A stretch of DNA of 64,000 nucleotides, taken from Sycobia sp. Sy_11. Lineage: Eukaryota; Arthropoda; Insecta; Hymenoptera; Epichrysomallidae. Positions 43,502 through 54,239 of the stretch are shown piece by piece. The translations under genes were made by a program, and so were the position numbers. The stretch's first letter is position 1. The number at the start of each line of letters is the position of its first letter. The stretch is taken from the NCBI GenBank assembly GCA_018907035.1, contig JACCIC010000048.1, positions 1,457,001 through 1,521,000 of the forward strand. The letters run 5' to 3'. Below the pieces are notes generated by a model. It worked only from the letters and a program-made list of their open reading frames with translations. It ran no database searches and had not been told where the DNA came from.

Positions 43502-46195
43502 GGGGGCATCTCTAGTCTTTTTGCATAAATTTTCAAGATTTTTTTCTTGCAGTAAATTTTATTATCACACTAAAATTTTTTTTATATTAAAAAAAACATA
43601 TATTGAAGTCTGCAAAAAAATTTTTTTTTCTTCAGTTTTTAGCCAATATAGTCCAATTTTTTTGGCTGACATCATATCCTGACACAGAAAGCTCTGAAAT
43701 GAAAAATTCAAAAAGCATATTAGAGTATAAGAAAGTGGCTATAGCCCGTACTAAAATCAAGAAGTTTAAGTAAAATAAAAACAAAATGGCGGGCTTTTCT
43801 AATTTTCGGCTTATTTTGTGAGGTTATGTTGTTTAAGCAAGTGCTCAAATGAAATCGAATATTCATAATTCTAGTACGGGCTATAACTATATGTATAACG
43901 AATAACCTCTCAAAATTTCAGCCCAATCGGTTGAATAGTTTTTGTTATATCATGTCAGCCATGTCAAAAAATGTTATTTCGAGAAAAACCCGTTTAAAAT
44001 AATTTTTTGAAAACCTGTGTAAAAAATGAAGAAATAAACCTCTTAAACTCAATCCGCGATACCAGCTCCATACATAATTCCTTCCTGGTCCTCAAAAACT
44101 CATTTTCGTGCACCTTAGTCTTTCTAAGCTCGAGTCACCGTTCTTTTAAAGCTTCAATGCTGCGACGATTTCCTTGCTTAATTATATTTTCCTCCTGTCT
44201 CTACGCAAAATCCGCTGCTACACTGCCAATCGAAATACCCATGGTTTCCATGATTTTTAATAAATGTAAAAATCCTTCATTGAAGACGCACACAGCACAA
44301 TAGATAGCAATTTCAACAATTTTCTTCCCAGAAAACATATGTTTTGAAGCTATATTCCAAACACAAGCGGTGAAGCTTTCGTTGGTGTTTTATGTGTGTG
44401 CTCCAATGCACCTTTCTAGCAGATCGTCTATGGTATGATATTCATAAATCTCTTTTAATAAAGGTTGAATTTCTTCGTCTAGTGCTGGAGGGTGCACAAA
44501 ATTTTTCGACTAGCCGGTAGCTTCAGCAAGTCGGCATTTGCACCATGAGTCTGACCCAGCGGGACAATTCATATGTTGAGCCTTATCATCCGTAGAAATC
44601 TTGTGGTAAAAGGTTGCCCAAATAGCATTTCTCATATCTTCAACAGAATCTGGATTTCGGCGAATAGCTAATTCATAATATTTTGACATCCCCAGCATAA
44701 CTTTATTAGTCAATGTAGCCGTTATTTTAGGCTTTTCAGTTTTTTTTTGTTTTTTTTTGTCGTTTTTTTCCATCAGCACCTTTTTGTGAAGCTTCTAACA
44801 CTTTTTGAGCCTTTCTGTGTCAGTTGTTTTTTGGCATCTTTTGCTCTTTTCTAAATTCGCTTTTTAAGATGTAAAACACACTCCTTCTTTTTTACGCTCA
44901 AAACATCACCATAGGGCTGTATATCTTGTAATGATGAGAAAGTCTTCGAATCGTCATCTCCAATCTAATATTCATAATAACTATCATGCAAATCTATAGA
45001 TCTTTGGAACATTTCTTTTATACCATTAACTTCCATCGATCCCACACTGCCTTCATGATTTGCACTACAATCTGGCTCGTGAGTTTCATACCAGTCTTGA
45101 TAATCCATAGAATTTTCCTTTCCAGCCCATTGTTCAGAAGCTTTGCATATTCTACTTTTCACAATGACATCAAGAACTTTTCCAGAAAATTTTCCAATCA
45201 ATGTAGCAATCCCGACAAGAGAAGAAAAACCCCTCCGAGCCCAAGAGCCGTCACCAGAAACTGTGAGCTTATTTTTTACATTACCGGCAGCCTCATTTTC
45301 TCTTTGTTCTTCACTGACTGCTTGTCTAAAAACTAATGTAGCTACTGCTTCTGCTGCTATCCAAATGTGGTTTACTATTGCATAATAAGTAGCTGAAGCA
45401 TATCCTTTGCTGATATCCATCATTGCACAACAATTATTTATACCTAGCAGGCCAACACCGAGTAAACGCATCGCAAATACAAAGCGGCGATTTATTTCGT
45501 AGGAAGTATGAATTATTGGACTGCTTGGTATATGAGTTTCTGTTTCACATTTACACGAAACTACTAATTGAAAACCTAATCCTTTTTCGTTACGTTTGGA
45601 AAATGTTATATCGCCTTTAGAAGTTTTACAAATTAAAATGTTTTGTAGTCTTTGAAAGAGTAAGAAATTCACTATGACGTAATGCAACAATGGATCAACG
45701 TTCACTTCGAATGCAGGATTACTTTTCTTAATTTTTTTAGCAGATGCACTAACCACACTTTCATCACGCTCACTCGTAAATCGATTGCCACGAAAATTTC
45801 TTTTTTTTGTCGATCAGCTCTCGAATTGCCGAATTTTGTACTTTTTTTATCCATTTTATAAACTTTTTTTCCAACTAATATAAATGAATAACTGTTTTTA
45901 TAATTAAATTAAAAGAAAGCAATACTTTCAGTACTTCAAAATATCGTTGAAAATACTCGTGAGATATATAAATACAGAAAGAAGCGGGACCAAGTATGTA
46001 CCTCTTCGATCGCCAGCTATCTGAATTGCTCCAAAATCACACTTGCGCGCTCACCAAGAATACACGCTATAGAAACATTTTTAGAGCGCGCAAATTAAAA
46101 TAAACTATTGTGCGATGTTACTATTAGTATACTAAATGCAAAACCGGTGTTTTTGGAAAATTGATTTTTTTATCGATTTAGACTAGAGATGCCCC
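43502..46195 (-). mobile_element. Kolobok-like DNA transposon inserted in the Helitron
   Basis: The terminal inverted repeats GGGG(G)CATCTCTAGTC lie at both ends. TTAA flanks the element at 43,498-43,501 and 46,196-46,199. The 2694-bp element carries a Mutator-domain-like transposase on the minus strand. The TTAA duplication with a G-rich terminus points to Kolobok rather than classical Mutator (9-bp duplications) or piggyBac (unrelated transposase). An inner inverted pair ATAGCCCGTACTA (43,741) and TAGTACGGGCTAT (43,882) may be a subterminal binding site. Confidence 0.75.
44000..45756 (-). pseudogene. Transposase, Mutator-domain/Kolobok-like, broken
   Basis: Frame 45,756-44,965 (263 codons) carries NRRFVFAMRLLGVGLLGINN, TVSGDGSWARRGFSSLVG (the conserved G-D-G-S-W, likely first catalytic Asp), DYQDWYETHEPDCSANHEGS and MEVNGIKEMFQRS. 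A TAG near 44,963 precedes IGDDDSKTF, the next conserved Asp block. A frame at 44,779-44,510 continues with NKVMLGMSKYYELAIRRNPD and MRNAIWATFYHKIS. Remnants to about 44,000 give ERCIGAHT, NESFTACVWNIASKHMF and AVCVFNEG. The order matches arthropod Mutator-like-domain transposases. Several stops make it non-functional. Confidence 0.75.
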
Positions 46196-46204
46196 TTAAA
46201 CTCA

Positions 46205-47480
46205 TAGTGATTATTTAAATAAGATTTTTTGCGTTTTTTACAATACAAACCATTTGGCATTTCATAATATCATGCCTTGTCAATTGGTCTACTCTTTACA
46301 ATCTCAAACGACTTAGAAAAGTCATCTAAGCATAATAATTCTAATTCCTTGAGTCTATTAGGATAATGATTATCTGTAGAAGAATCAAAAATATAGCAGT
46401 TGAATCTTCTGGAAGATTTTTTATTTCATTAAATGGTTTCAGTTTTCTACTCTTTATTATATTAACATTCAACCATTTAATAATTGCATTTTAATCAGTA
46501 CTGTGCAACGAATGCCTCAGAAAACATCAGCAGCTTCAATTGCTCCACATTCTCTATTTTGTAAGGCATGGATTGCAAAGGACCAAAGGCGATTCAAGAA
46601 AGGTTTATTTGAGTTAACATCTGCAAAATCTAAATTGCTCTTTTTACCTTTTGTTCCATATTTACTTACATATTCTGTCGACAAATACAATGATTCTCCA
46701 ATATAATGCGCATCGTTATTTCCTTCCCAAATAATTAAAAAAACAGGCATATAATCATTAATATTATGTTCCTCTATTTATCGAAGTAAATCGTAAAATC
46801 AAGATTTATTTTTCGATTTATTTATTTCGCAATAGTGACAGACACATCTCTCAAAATTATTCTATCAGTTATTGGCCAAGGGAAGCCGAAGCGACAAGCA
46901 CTTATAATCCAGTTTTTGCTTTCATTTTGCGCATACAATAATTATTGTATTTGTGCTCTTGATAGTCTAAGACACAACAATGTAATTCAGGTGAAATATC
47001 TTTATCCCGAATGTGACACGTTATATACTACAAAATAAAATCTTGCATTTCTTCATTTGAACTTGTATCATAATCCAATCTATTTTAATGAGGTAATGTT
47101 AATGAGGTAATACTTTACCTTGATATTCACGTACCCAGTAATAATGCGTAACTTTTCCAATTGTATTCGAAGGTGATAATATGTAAGCTAACACTACTTT
47201 AGATTTATTTTGGAAATATCTGACTGTAGATACTGGATCGGCCGTTATTAATTGAGATATAGAACGGCTATCATTCCAACTATTAACTTATATTATTTAT
47301 TCAGCCAATCTAGACGACATCCACTTCCCTGGACTGAGAGTAATAAAAAAAGTAGCAGATCCATATTCGCGCGCCATACATATTAGCTCATTTCTAACGA
47401 CTATCTTATTTTCATTTAGCGGTTGTAAAAAGTCTTTCACCGTGTATTTATATTTTGGACGAATGATATTGAGCATTTGA
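46205..47480 (-). pseudogene. Helitron Rep nuclease region, broken
   Basis: The minus strand gives NELICMAREYGSATFFITLS (about 47,380), then THYYWVREYQGKVLPH (about 47,110), the degenerate neighbourhood of the HUH motif. CRFGFPWPITDRIILRDV lies near 46,880. Frame 46,750-46,517 follows with VFLIIWEGNNDAHYIGESLY, YVSKYGTKGKKSN and WSFAIHALQNRECGAIEAAD. These follow the order of Helitron Rep proteins. Stops and frameshifts interrupt most blocks, and the second His of HUH is lost. Confidence 0.75.
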
Positions 47481-47500
47481 AATATTCCTGCATTTATTTG

Positions 47501-47935
47501 TCAGAATGTATTATGGTATAATAAGAAAAAAAAATATTGATTGTTCATTGTAAACTGTGAATATTTCGATGTCAATCTACTCTTGGCAAAATCAAAATCT
47601 TTCAATTTTGGAGATCTTTCATGGTGTTCTCCCCACTTTCCATAAGGAGACAAGTTAGGGAAACATTTGAGATCTAAATCTTTGGTTCTATTATCTAAAA
47701 CAACTGCGGAAACTTCGAACATTTGATATTGTATTGTGTTTGTTTTGTTTCTGTTATTGTTGTATAAAGGATAAATGGTGTAATGATCATAGAATAAATC
47801 AGACTCAAATTTCTGAGTTAACAATGGACATAAAGGTGCTTTAATTTTTATTTCATTTCTTTTTAAACCACTGTCGTCTATTGTTTCTTCCTTTATATCA
47901 TACTCTAATTGATCGTATAGATTACACAGAAGCAC
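47501..47935 (-). pseudogene. Helitron_like_N domain
   Basis: This 144-codon frame has LKCFPNLSPYGKWGEHHERS and DFDFAKSRLTSKYSQFTMNN, hallmarks of the N-terminal Helitron domain upstream of the HUH nuclease. Upstream lies the region MFEVSAVVLDNRTKDLD. It ends in a frameshift at 47,501 (LLYHNTF-stop) before the Rep region. Confidence 0.85.
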
Positions 47936-47974
47936 TTGACGATCGAACGAAGTTCAATTTTTTCATAAATGGAG

Positions 47975-48343
47975 TTATTTTGCTTTAACCAACGTAAAGC
48001 TTTCCATATTTTTTTTATATCGATATAGTCTTCTCATTTTATCTTTCATCAGATGAGTTCGGATCAAAATATATAATTCGTGATTAGTATTTATGGGAAC
48101 CGTATCAGAACATTTCTTACTTATAGTCTGTTCTAGTGGAAGAGATAAATGAAATGTTCTACCAATCACTTTATTAATTTTTGCATAATGGGGAATATTT
48201 TTATTCATAATTGTATTCATTTTCATGATTGTTTGAAAAGACTTAATTCTTTGTATTAAGATCTTTTCCATCGTATTCAGACTTTGAATTTCTTCTGCAA
48301 TTTCCTTCACGAAAAGATTATTCAAAAAACAATTTGAAGGCAT
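47975..48343 (-). pseudogene. Helitron N-terminal region (DUF6570-like)
   Basis: The frame starts MPSNCFLNNLFVKEIAEEIQ and continues with LNTMEKILIQRIKSFQTI and INKVIGRTFHLSLPLEQTI, then NTNHELYILIRTHLM. This matches the region preceding Helitron_like_N in insect Helitrons. The start Met is likely natural for this module. It is separated from the next domain by stops near 47,972. Confidence 0.75.
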
Positions 48344-48601
48344 AATATTTTATTAAGATTTATTAAACAAGGTTTGCAAAAGAATTTTTCTGAGGTAGTT
48401 TCAGTGTCATACAATTTTTTTTAAGTTTCTGGAGAAGATTACATTCAATTCTCAATAATTCGTAAATAACAATAGTGTTACTATGATAATAAATAGATAG
48501 TTTTGTTTTCGTCCTCGTGTATATATGTATATGTATATAAATAAAATTATTTCGATCAAGTTTGGGCTAATTAAAAAGTCAAAGTGTTTTTATTTCACAG
48601 C

Positions 48602-48633
48602 GTTTCGTCGATAGGTATTGTCAACTTCTTCAG
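48602..48633 (-). ncRNA. Second hammerhead-like motif
   Basis: On the minus strand CTGAAGA (48,633-48,627) is followed by stem GTTGA/TCGAC (one G-U pair), then GAAAC (48,606-48,602) and GCTG. The order is that of a hammerhead core and of Penelope-like tails, but the surrounding sequence has no recognisable Penelope coding. Confidence 0.4.
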
Positions 48634-48639
48634 GTGCTT

Positions 48640-48971
48640 TAATAGAAATAATATAAAAATACTTACATATCAAAATTATATAATAGTGAGAAATACCGTA
48701 CAATAAATAAATGAGTACTTACAATTAAATTTACAAGCAAACGCTAAGATATTCTTAGTCAAACTGATTAAAATTTTAATATTAGCAAGGTCAAAGTTGA
48801 TAAGTCAATAACAATCACATAAACATCACATATCAAGAACCAATTATAAAATTTGGTCAGAATATATTGTAAAATTTTAAAATGAGATTATGTCTGAATA
48901 TATTTTGCTAAGAAATAGCATGTCTTCTATTTTATTAATAGTGTGTTTTATATTACGTTGTATAAAAAGCA
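48640..48971. other. AT-rich spacer
   Basis: No gene recognised. It may be tail sequence of the element carrying the hammerhead-like motif. Confidence 0.4.
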
Positions 48972-49375
48972 TGTAACGTTCCTGTTCCCCTCGGGATAGC
49001 CTACACGATATTTTCCCAGGGTAGTTTGAGAGGGGAGGAAGTTTTTCGGGATCGGACGGCGGATCAGGAAAATAATTATATAAGAAGAACACAGTATATT
49101 TTTGATAACAAAAAATAAAGATGAGTTTATTCAAACAACCCCTTCTATTTACAAGGTGTTCTGAAACAGATAAATTATAACAAAAGAATTAATAAGAAAG
49201 TAATTTTAAAACCATATCTATATGTATAATACTTATACTAGGTTTGCATTATTTTCCGCGATATGTATAATATCCGGCGCTATTTACCGCACGGATACCC
49301 GGTATTATTATCCACGCGGGGAATTTACGAAATGTGACAGGTAGATTCTAAAATAGGATGAAATAAGGTAAACTC

Positions 49376-49723
49376 AACTCGGCTGGTCTTTTGAGGAGCG
49401 CCTCACAACCAGGATCAAGAGTTAAGGGAAAATTAACTAGTCGTGATAAGTAAACAGCTGGTCTTTTGAGGAGCGCCTCGCAACCAGGATCACGTTTACT
49501 TAAGGAAATGTAAAATTATTAGCCGTCTGTCTTTTGAGGAACACCTCTCAACAGAGATCAAGCTAATAATTTCGGAGTAAATAAATAAGTGAAAGGATAA
49601 GTAAACCGCTGGTCTTTTGAAGAGCGCCTCGCAACCAGGATCACGTTTACTTAGGAACAGGTAAAACTATTAGTCGTCTGTCTTTGGAGGAGCGCCTCGC
49701 AACAAAGATCAAACTCATAGTTT
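49376..49723 (+). repeat. Five nested-hairpin units with compensating stem changes
   Basis: Each unit has an outer stem, an inner stem and a tip stem around CTTTTGAGGAGCGCCTCGC. Unit A: AACTC/GAGTT, CTGGT/ACCAG. Unit B: TAAGTAAAC/GTTTACTTA (49,447-49,455 with 49,494-49,502), CTGGT/ACCAG. Unit C: AAATTATTAGC/GCTAATAATTT (49,513-49,523 with 49,562-49,572), TCTGT/ACAGA. Unit D is like B (49,598-49,606 with 49,645-49,653). Unit E: AAACTAT/ATAGTTT (49,664-49,670 with 49,717-49,723). The tip stem is GAGG/CCTC in A, B, C and E. Pairing is kept while sequence changes, so structure rather than sequence seems conserved. Confidence 0.85.
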
Positions 49724-49781
49724 CGGACAGGATTTTCAAGAAGGAGTTTATTGAGCTCTGGAAAAGTTTTTAGCTCCGGGG

Positions 49782-49831
49782 AGAGTTCGTGTGAATCAAC
49801 TTCGGGGCAGTTGGTTCACCGGGCGAACTCT
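49782..49831 (+). other. Long hairpin downstream of the array
   Basis: Three stacked stems AGAGTTCG/CGAACTCT (8 bp), GTGAA/TTCAC and CAACT/AGTTG close a seven-base loop (TCGGGGC), with one base between the stems on the left side and one or four bases on the right. Confidence 0.7.
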
Positions 49832-50264
49832 TTATTTTGCCTTTTGCTAGCCCGTTTATAGCGAAATAGTCGGTTATAATAATTATATTAATAATAATGC
49901 TGTTTAATAATAATATTTAATAATAATCATAATAATTATTATTTACAATTTATTATTTATATTTGCAGCCGCTGTGCTGCGTACAGTGATTGTATACACG
50001 TATAATAGTGTATACGCACATATACATGTATATATATATATCTATATATATATATATATATATATATTTTGACGGGCGTCACAAGGCGCCGCGCCGACTT
50101 GTCCAGATAACGACGACGCGCGCGCCATTTCGCGGACATACAAACATTAAGGCGCTCGCGCGCGCCGTCGCGCCTTGTGCTCGGCACGCCCCCCCCTATT
50201 TTTTTCGTCCCGCACACGAGCCGAGTGTGAGGTCAACGGACTTAAGAAGAAGATGATAATAAAT

Positions 50265-50610
50265 AGATATAATTAAGGATACTTAGAATAAACTAGAATT
50301 AAATAAAATATAATTAAGAATGTTTAAAATATAATTAAGAATGCTTAAAATAAACTAGAATAAATATATAATTAAGGATACTTAGAATAAACTAGAATTA
50401 AATAAAATACAATTAAGAATGTTTAAAATATAATTAAGAATGCTTAAAGTAAAGTAGGATAAATAAATATAATTAAGGATACTTAGAATAAACTAGAATT
50501 AAATAGAGATAATTAAGAATGCTTAAAGTAAACTAGGATAAATAAATATAATTAGGGATACTTAGAATAAACTAGAATTAAATAGAGGTAATTAGGAATA
50601 GGAATAAATA
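50265..50610 (+). repeat. AT-rich tandem repeat (~100-bp and shorter sub-units)
   Basis: Blocks such as AATTAAGGATACTTAGAATA and ACTAGAATTAAATA alternate with AATTAAGAATG(T/C)TTAAA for about 350 bp. Units vary by loss of sub-blocks. No frame is present. Confidence 0.8.
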
Positions 50611-51534
50611 ACTAGTATAAGTTAATGATATTGTGTTCGTATAACTGCGTTTTTTCTTTATATAAAATAAAAATTCGTTTCTTTTTCTTTGCATTTGTTG
50701 AAAAAATGAGCAAGTTGGCTATTTAACGGAATACCAGAATTGGTTAACTTACTTTTGCTCCATTGCAGAACTATTCAGAAATCGCACTAGTCTTACAATC
50801 ACTTTAAATGTTGAATTAACAGCAAATTAAAGAAAAATACGTATTTGTAAAGATATCAAATGAATTACAAAATATCTAAAAGAACATTGAGAAAATAAAG
50901 ATAGTTAAAATAGTCCGTCAGTCATAACTAAAAATTAACCTTTAGCTATTAGCAGTAATTGTATTAGTGTTATAGAACGTGCTTTAAATAAAGTAGACAC
51001 CGATTTCGATTCTCATTAGACGATATTTTTTTTTCTTTCACACACATAGCACTTGGACACGATTATTTTCATAATTCATATAAATAAAAGGATGTGTGAG
51101 ACTTTCATAAATATTTTATTTTGCTTTTAATAATTAAACGATAAATTACTTCTCGACACTCATTCGATTTTTTTTTTTTTTGATAGCTTCTACAAAGAAT
51201 GTTAAAAACAAAGCGACTAGTTAAAAACCAATGTTAGTGGCATGTGTTTTTTTTTGTTAAAATTTAAAAGGAAAATGTTATCGATAATGCTCGCTCTGGG
51301 TTCTGTTAAAAAAAAGGGAGTGAAATCTGAAGTAGATAATCTTAGCCTCGTCGCGAGAGGTTTGTAAATATGTATTTAGAGTGTTATGATAGAGATCTTG
51401 TTCTAATTATCGACGTGCCTGCTAATTCGTCCTGAAAGTCCATGATGACAATTATTGAGGGCGTATGCTTAAATAGTCAAGGGAACATAGTGATTAATTA
51501 TACTAGCGATAGTGAAACAAGCTTCTAATAAATG
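50611..51534. other. AT-rich stretch, nothing recognised
   Basis: No gene, repeat or mobile-element motif could be supported. Confidence 0.5.
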
Positions 51535-52168
51535 TTGTTACTTGTAAGCGCGTGTTCGGCACGTCATCGTCCCCTCCTCATTCCCTGCGAGCAAGGAGAC
51601 ACGAAGACTCCGCGCGCCGCCGGCGGAATTCGAAAAAGAAGAAGAAACAGAGAACGAGAGTAGTGCGCTGTTGGTCGCCGAAGTGAGAAGTAAGAAGTGA
51701 GAGGTAGAGAAGTGAACAGTAAGGAAGAGGCAGAGAAGTGAGACGAGAGATAGGAAAGTGAAAGGTGAGAAGAAAGTGAAAGTAAAGGAAGAGAGTAAAA
51801 AGTAAGAAAGAAGTGAGAGGCAGAGGAGAGAAGAGTAAGGAAGAGGGAGAGAAAGGCTGAGAAGAGAGAAGGAGAGAGAGGGTGGAGTAAGAAGAAGAAG
51901 CCGGGCGGACGCGACCGAAGGAGCCCAGAAGACCACCGGGGCAACCACCACCGCCGAGAAGGTGAGCTGAAGAGAGAGAGGGTGACAGCCGGAGGGACGT
52001 CAGCACCCTGGCGAGTGGCGAACACACGCCGCGTGTATCTCTTAGAGTGTATCCCTTGTGTTCCCGGTCCCCTCCTTCCATCCCCGAGCACCCTTCTCCC
52101 AAGTCGGCAAGTGCGTCGGGACCCGGGTCGCGGTCGTGGTGGGCCAAGCATGCGGATCGTGCGAAATC
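51535..52168. other. GC-rich purine-biased block
   Basis: It contains degenerate GTGAGA/GAAGTGAGA repeats (51,680-51,890) and GC-rich flanks. The long frames across it come from the repeat composition. It joins LINE sequence at about 52,169 and may be LTR or host 5' sequence. It is unidentified. Confidence 0.35.
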
Positions 52169-52189
52169 CGCCATCAAGGGTCTTAGCCG

Positions 52190-54125
52190 TCACTACTAGA
52201 GCGATATCGTCGGCGTACTCTACTGTTATTGAAGCAGGCGGTTGTGAAATCCTCAACACGCCATCATACATAATATTCCACAATATATGTCCTATAACCG
52301 AGCCCTGGGGGACTCCCGCAGTAACCTTATGCGATACAATGCCTTGATGCGTTCAGTATAATATTATCCTATTCTCAAAGTAGCTGGCCACGACATTCTG
52401 TAGATAACCAGGTACTCAGAACTCTTTAAGAGAATTCATAATAGAAGACCAGCGCGCTGAATTGAAAGCATTCTTGACATCTAGAGCGACAATGGTACAA
52501 TACTGTTTAGTACCACCTTTCCATCTCTTACCACTGATTGCATTTCTTGCGGTACACACTACCAGTTTATAGCATCGACTGTTGATTATGATTTTCGAAA
52601 TCCAAATTGGCGTGAGGATAAGCCGTGCAATCCTTCAATGAGTGCTTCCAGTCGGCTACATATTATTTTTTCAAATATTTTACCTACCGTGTCGAGCATA
52701 CACAATGGCCTGTATGATGACGGATCATCAAGTGGCTTATTGCCCTTAGGTAACAGGACTAAGCTTTCAGTTTTCCAGCAATCAGGAAAAATAACCTCAA
52801 GAAGACAAGCATTATATACCTTTAGAAATACAGATGGGTTCTTCTGTATCGCCAACTTAACTGCAGCATTAGGGATACCATCAGGGCCAGGGGCAGCATT
52901 GTCTCTAATCTTAGCGTATGCATTATGTAGCTCCATTTCTGTTATAGGAAATATATCGTCCGAGTGTTGCGTGCGCAGTACAGTCCCTTGGGTGTCATTA
53001 GGAAAGAGACCGGAAACAATCTTGTCAATCAATACCGTGCTAGTGGGTTGCATTGGTGCCCTACTCAATCGCGCCATAACTGTTTTGTATGGTCGTCCCC
53101 ATAAGTCATTGTTGGCCTCTGCACACAGTTCAAGTTGCATCGAAGCTTGCTTGCGTTAATGGCCTTGACAAGCGCTCTTTGTGCTTCTTTAAATAAACTA
53201 TTGAACGTATCACGATGGGTGCGGGCTCTCTGGGCAAGTCTACGTGCGCGATGACATTGTTTGCGCAATTCTGCAATTTCATTTGTCCACTAGTAGACAG
53301 ATTGACGATGTTTAAATCCGCTCTTAGTCCTAGTTATCGACGCATCGTATGCTTCAGAGATATTCTTCATGAGTGCATTTGCCAGATGGCCTGGTGCACC
53401 ATATTCTAAACGCTCTTCTGATATGAGAGTGGTGAACACTTCATGGTCCAGCGATCTGATGTTCCATTTCCGTGTGGGCATCCACTCATTGCATTTCTTG
53501 TTCACTTTCTTCTCTGCAATCTCGTAGAAGATCGCCCTGTGATCACTGTGGGTGTAATGTCGCGTATTCTCCAATTAAGAATCCGCTGAATCAGGTCATC
53601 ACTGGCGAATGTTACATCAATGACTGATTGTTTATCTCCGCTAATGGAAGTGGATTCAGATCCCTTATTAACCACGTAGAGTTGAAGAGAATTAAGGCCA
53701 TGAAGCAGTATACTACCTCTGTTATTTGTTGAAGCGCTTCCCGAGGCTGTGGATCACGCGTTAAAATCGCCAGCGATTAATAATGGCTTCTTGTCTATGG
53801 CCTCATCAACTAATTTAGCTACAAGGATTTCAAACTGCTTGTCCGTCAAGCTTGGAGGAGCATATACACTAAAGACGTATATTGCTTGTATTTTAGCCCA
53901 GAATGTCAATTCGCTCCGATGACTCGACTGCTTTAGTACCTGCCTATTTTGACCAATCCAGAGGGCAACTCTATTGCTTGTATCACTTATCCAGCGCTGT
54001 GGTCTGTCCCTGTCACAATATGATTCGGAGATTACAGCAATGTCTATTCTTAGCTCCTTTGTGTTCTGTTTCAGCAGGTCATGGGCCGCTACGCAATGGT
54101 TAGTATTCAGTTGGAGTATTCTCAT
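52190..54125 (-). pseudogene. R1-type LINE ORF2: endonuclease and reverse transcriptase
   Basis: Frame 54,125-53,754 begins MRILQLNTNHC and holds the endonuclease blocks IAVISESY (catalytic Glu), YAPPSLT and LLIAGDFNA. Frame 53,574-53,290 holds HYTHSDHRAIFYEI, with the SDH motif. Frame 53,140-52,586 holds the reverse-transcriptase blocks APGPDGIPNAAVK, FPDCWKTESLVLLPKGN and SSYRPLCMLDTVGKIFEKII. Frame 52,283 onward holds VEYADDIALVV, the catalytic palm. Frameshifts separate these and coding ends at the truncation. Such enzymes nick a target and copy their RNA there. Confidence 0.88.
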
Positions 54126-54239
54126 GTTTTATGTCTGTTTAAAAATTTCACAGTGATCGGGCACTTATAGCTGTATGCTGGATGGTTAATCTCCTTTTTT
54201 CATTCACATTTACAGAGTAACAGCAGGGCTCGTTTACAC

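Larger units (their letters stand above)
42898..48343 (-). mobile_element. Decayed autonomous Helitron (RepHel), interrupted and truncated
   Basis: Read on the minus strand from 48,343: a DUF6570-like region, Helitron_like_N, the Rep region and the start of a PIF1-type helicase, cut at 42,898 by a LINE ORF1 fragment. A 2.7-kb TTAA-flanked transposon is inserted at 43,498-46,199. Removing it restores continuous codons (LNNHYEFK and then PDTREAYYHA). Helitrons transpose by rolling-circle replication with a HUH nuclease and helicase. Every domain here has stops. No terminal hairpin was found next to it. Confidence 0.8.
48972..50230 (+). repeat. LTR related to the 36,146 solo LTR (3' boundary unresolved)
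   Basis: It starts TGTAACGTTCCTGTTCCCC and shares CCTCGGGATAGC with the solo LTR at 36,146. It carries the same type of hairpin array (49,376-49,723) and a GAGCT/AGCTC hairpin at the matching place. An (ATA)-rich stretch, a TA tract (50,031-50,066) and a very GC-rich block (50,068-50,225) follow. I could not find the CA end or a target duplication partner for AGCA (48,968-48,971), so the right boundary is approximate. Confidence 0.6.

Noticed and set aside
43502..46195. piggyBac assignment from the TTAA sites
   Set aside because: The transposase motifs (G-D-G-S-W and following blocks) are of the Mutator-domain/Kolobok type, not piggyBac.
51538..52283. Overlapping frames of 137-239 codons on the minus strand
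   Set aside because: Only the first ~35 codons of the 239-codon frame (with YADD) are reverse transcriptase. The rest is Ser/Leu/Pro repeat translation of a degenerate purine repeat.
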